NCBI GenBank assembly: GCA_017622115.1 | Contig: JAGART010000096.1 | Location: 1-6,468 of the forward strand | DNA length: 6,468 nt | Direction: 5' to 3' | From: Clostridia bacterium | GTDB lineage: Bacteria; Bacillota; Clostridia; Christensenellales; UBA1242 | Part shown: positions 4,890 to 6,468 of the stretch, one piece after another | Numbering within the stretch: position 1 is the stretch's first letter | How the letters are laid out: each line of letters starts with the position of its first letter | The notes under the pieces: generated by a model | What the model saw: the letters and a program-made list of their open reading frames with translations, nothing else | The model's database searches: none | Told to the model about the DNA's origin: nothing | Made by a program: the position numbers and the translations under genes

Positions 4890-5567
4890 ATGGGTCAAAA
4901 AGTTAGTCCGCACGGACTTCGAGTAGGCGTTGTTAAAGATTGGGACGCAACTTGGTATGCTGACAAAAAAGATTTTGCCAAATTGCTCAAAGAAGACAAC
5001 ACTGTCCGTACGTTTATTGAAAAGAAATACAAAGATGCATTGATTTCTCGCGTTACAATCGACCGCACTCAAGGCGAACAAGGTAAGTTGACTATCAATA
5101 TTTACACAGGTCGCCCAGGTATCGTTATCGGTCAAAAAGGTGCTGGTATCGAACAACTCAAAAAAGAGTTGGACAAACTTGTTAATGGTAAACAAATTTC
5201 TATTAACATTAAAGAAATTAAAAACTTGGATTCTGATGCTGCTGTAGTTGCTCAAACTATTGCTACTCAAATCGAAAAACGTATTATGGTTAAACGTGCA
5301 ATCAAATCAAACTTGCAACGTGTTATGAAAGCCAATGGCGTTCAAGGTTGTAGAATCTTGGTTAAAGGTCGTATCAATGGTGCTGAAATTGCTCGTAGTG
5401 AACAATACTCTCAAGGTTCTGTTCCACTTCACACAATTAGAGCAGACATTGACTACGGTGTAGCTAGAGCAAACACTACTTATGGTGTGCTCGGTGTTAA
5501 AGTTTGGATTTATAAAGGTGAAATCCTTAAATCAAACAAAACTCCTAAACAAGGGGGTGAGCAATAA
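4890..5567 (+). CDS. rpsC: 30S ribosomal protein S3 (uS3)
   Basis: S3 forms part of the mRNA entry channel on the 30S and contributes to unwinding of structured mRNA. The 225 residues match the shorter Gram-positive form. [13 protein letters not shown] is at the start. The KH domain has its GxxG loop as GQKG (81-84) in [16 protein letters not shown]. The segment KRAIK (135-139) aligns with the helicase residues Arg131, Arg132 and Lys135 of E. coli, Lys replacing the first Arg. [19 protein letters not shown] (164-182) and [16 protein letters not shown] (196-211) define the C-terminal domain. AAGGAGG (4872-4878) lies inside the end of rplV, 11 bases from ATG. The stop overlaps the rplP start (TAATG). 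Confidence 0.98.
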   Translation: MGQKVSPHGLRVGVVKDWDATWYADKKDFAKLLKEDNTVRTFIEKKYKDALISRVTIDRTQGEQGKLTINIYTGRPGIVIGQKGAGIEQLKKELDKLVNGKQISINIKEIKNLDSDAAVVAQTIATQIEKRIMVKRAIKSNLQRVMKANGVQGCRILVKGRINGAEIARSEQYSQGSVPLHTIRADIDYGVARANTTYGVLGVKVWIYKGEILKSNKTPKQGGEQ

Positions 5568-6055
5568 TGTTAATGCCAAAGAGAACTAAACACCGTAAGG
5601 TGCAAAAAGGCCGTATGAAAGGTCAAGCCCTTCGTGGTAATCGTATCGCTTATGGTGAATATGGACTTGTTGCTACAGAACCTTGTTGGGTTGAGTCAAG
5701 ACAAATCGAGGCTGCTCGTATTGCTATGACTCGTTATATGAAGAGAGTTGGTCGTGTTTGGATTAAAATCTTCCCAGACAAACCATATTCTGCTAAGCCA
5801 CTCGGTACTCGTATGGGTAAAGGTAAAGGTAACCTCGAAGGTTGGGTAGCTGTTGTTCGCCCAGGTAGAGTGTTATTCGAAATTTCAGGAGTATCAGAAG
5901 AAGTTGCTCGTGAAGCACTTCGTTTGGCTTCTCACAAATTGCCAGTTAAAACTAAGTTTTGGTCTAAAGCTGATTTAGATGCAGCAGTTGATGCTAAACT
6001 CGGTTTAACAGCAAATGACAAATTAAGCAAGGAGGAAACAGGTAATGAAAACTAA
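5567..6055 (+). CDS. rplP: 50S ribosomal protein L16 (uL16), with C-terminal tail
   Basis: L16 lies near the A-site tRNA elbow and 5S rRNA and is a late 50S assembly protein. [11 protein letters not shown] is the usual N-terminus, which supports the first ATG (overlapping the rpsC stop) over the Met at residue 3; GGGGGTG (5553-5559) precedes it. [18 protein letters not shown] (45-62), [10 protein letters not shown] (64-73), RMGKGKG (82-88, commonly RMGSGKG), [17 protein letters not shown] (93-109) and [15 protein letters not shown] (117-131) are classic. The core ends near 131, but the frame continues for about 30 residues of acidic, Lys- and Ala-containing sequence to 162. That tail encodes the rpmC ribosome-binding site, and the gene overlaps rpmC by 11 bases. 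Whether the tail has a function cannot be told. Confidence 0.98.
   Translation: MLMPKRTKHRKVQKGRMKGQALRGNRIAYGEYGLVATEPCWVESRQIEAARIAMTRYMKRVGRVWIKIFPDKPYSAKPLGTRMGKGKGNLEGWVAVVRPGRVLFEISGVSEEVAREALRLASHKLPVKTKFWSKADLDAAVDAKLGLTANDKLSKEETGNEN
6029..6035 (+). promoter_or_regulatory. rpmC ribosome-binding site inside rplP
   Basis: AAGGAGG lies nine bases before the rpmC ATG (6045) and is read within the rplP tail as part of SKEE. Ribosomes translating rplP cover this site and finish ten bases past the rpmC start, an arrangement that ties L29 output to L16 translation. Confidence 0.85.
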
Positions 6056-6251
6056 TGAATTTAGACAAATGACTACTGAAGAGTTGCAAAACAAACTTAA
6101 AGCACTCAAAAGTGAACACTTTAACCTTCGTTTCTCTCATGCTACAGGTCAATTAACAAATCCTATGATGCTAAACACAGTTCGTAAAGATATTGCAAAA
6201 GTTATGACAATTCTTCGTGAACGTGAATTAGCAGAGAAAAAGGCTAATTAA
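6045..6251 (+). CDS. rpmC: 50S ribosomal protein L29 (uL29)
   Basis: L29 is a small two-helix 50S protein beside L23 at the tunnel exit. The 68 residues match the family. The N-terminal pattern [26 protein letters not shown] with the short linker [10 protein letters not shown], followed by [20 protein letters not shown], is the standard L29 layout of two helices. It begins in another frame inside the end of rplP (11-base overlap) with an excellent ribosome-binding site. rpsQ follows after 14 bases. Confidence 0.97.
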   Translation: MKTNEFRQMTTEELQNKLKALKSEHFNLRFSHATGQLTNPMMLNTVRKDIAKVMTILRERELAEKKAN

Positions 6252-6265
6252 GGGTGGAGGTAATT

Positions 6266-6468
6266 ATGGAAAACCAAGTTAGAAACAGTCGTAAACAACG
6301 CGTGGGTATCGTGGTAAGCAACTTAATGGACAAAACAGCCGTAGTTGCAATTGTAAATAGTGTCCGTCACCCAATTTATAAGAAAACCGTTAAAAAGACA
6401 GTTAAGTTCTTTATTGACGACCCTAAAAATGAGTGCTCAATAGGCGATAAGGTCGTAATCGCTGAGAC
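6266..6468 (+). CDS. rpsQ: 30S ribosomal protein S17 (uS17), 3' end missing
   Basis: ATG at 6266 follows GGAGG (6256-6260) by five bases. The frame stays open to the window edge, giving 67 residues of a protein usually 80 to 90 long. S17 is a primary 16S rRNA-binding protein of the 30S body with an OB fold. [22 protein letters not shown] matches the family's R..GVVVSDKMDKT.VV start. [16 protein letters not shown] and then [13 protein letters not shown] match VKHP.Y.K..KR..KF and NEC.IGD.V.I.E. The missing part would carry the conserved TRPLSK. Its position after rpmC is canonical. Confidence 0.96.
   Translation, partial: MENQVRNSRKQRVGIVVSNLMDKTAVVAIVNSVRHPIYKKTVKKTVKFFIDDPKNECSIGDKVVIAE

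Noticed and set aside
1..6468. Recoded TGA (code 4), CRISPR, insertion sequences, tRNA genes
   Set aside because: All Trp codons are TGG and no gene needs TGA readthrough. No spaced repeats, transposase or terminal repeats, or cloverleaf structures were seen.

Overview
The window is the front end of a bacterial S10 ribosomal-protein operon, preceded by the 3' part of an unrelated hydrolase gene. Everything convincingly coding is on the + strand. The genes are A/T-rich. Stops are TAA or TAG, every Trp is TGG and no in-frame TGA occurs, so the standard bacterial code fits. Strong GGAGG-type ribosome-binding sites, perfect-consensus promoter elements and the style of L22, L4 and L16 point to a low-GC Firmicute, most likely of the Clostridia. 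L22 has a charged N-terminal extension before the core and LYVAECYAN / TSHITIILDER segments; L4 has GTGHARQG. The taxonomic call is inference from remembered family patterns, not from a search.

Layout. Positions 2-871 hold the C-terminal ~289 residues of a Cof-type HAD-superfamily phosphatase, closed by an intrinsic terminator (871-900). Positions 872-1316 form a 445-base non-coding region that is unusually rich in signals. It holds an A/T-rich UP-like stretch and a near-perfect sigma-70/sigmaA promoter (P1: TTGACA, 17 bases, TATACT). After these come a ~130-base domain that can be closed by pairing of the predicted RNA 5' end (995-1004) with 1117-1126, an imperfect hairpin (1125-1165), and a probable intrinsic terminator (1181-1217). 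The terminator is abutted by a second promoter (P2, TATAAT at 1217-1222), and a short leader with two mutually exclusive hairpins follows up to the rpsJ ribosome-binding site.

From 1317 on the genes follow the canonical order rpsJ, rplC, rplD, rplW, rplB, rpsS, rplV, rpsC, rplP, rpmC, rpsQ (S10, L3, L4, L23, L2, S19, L22, S3, L16, L29, S17). They are tightly packed: gaps are 1 to 28 bases, there are two TAATG stop/start overlaps, and rplP overlaps rpmC by 11 bases. rpsQ runs off the right edge. No terminator or obvious internal promoter lies between the genes, so they are presumably one transcript with translational coupling at several joints. The products assemble into the two ribosomal subunits: S10, S19, S3 and S17 in the 30S; L3, L4, L23, L2, L22, L16 and L29 in the 50S.

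The most interesting part is the rpsJ leader. It looks either like an attenuated, structured regulatory RNA for the operon or like a separate ~215-base small RNA gene placed just before it. I recognise no named RNA family. The second theme is unusual residues at functional loops of the ribosome: S10 residues 56-58, the L3 loop near the peptidyl-transferase centre, and two adjacent Trp at the tip of the L22 tunnel hairpin. L22 and L16 also carry extra tails.
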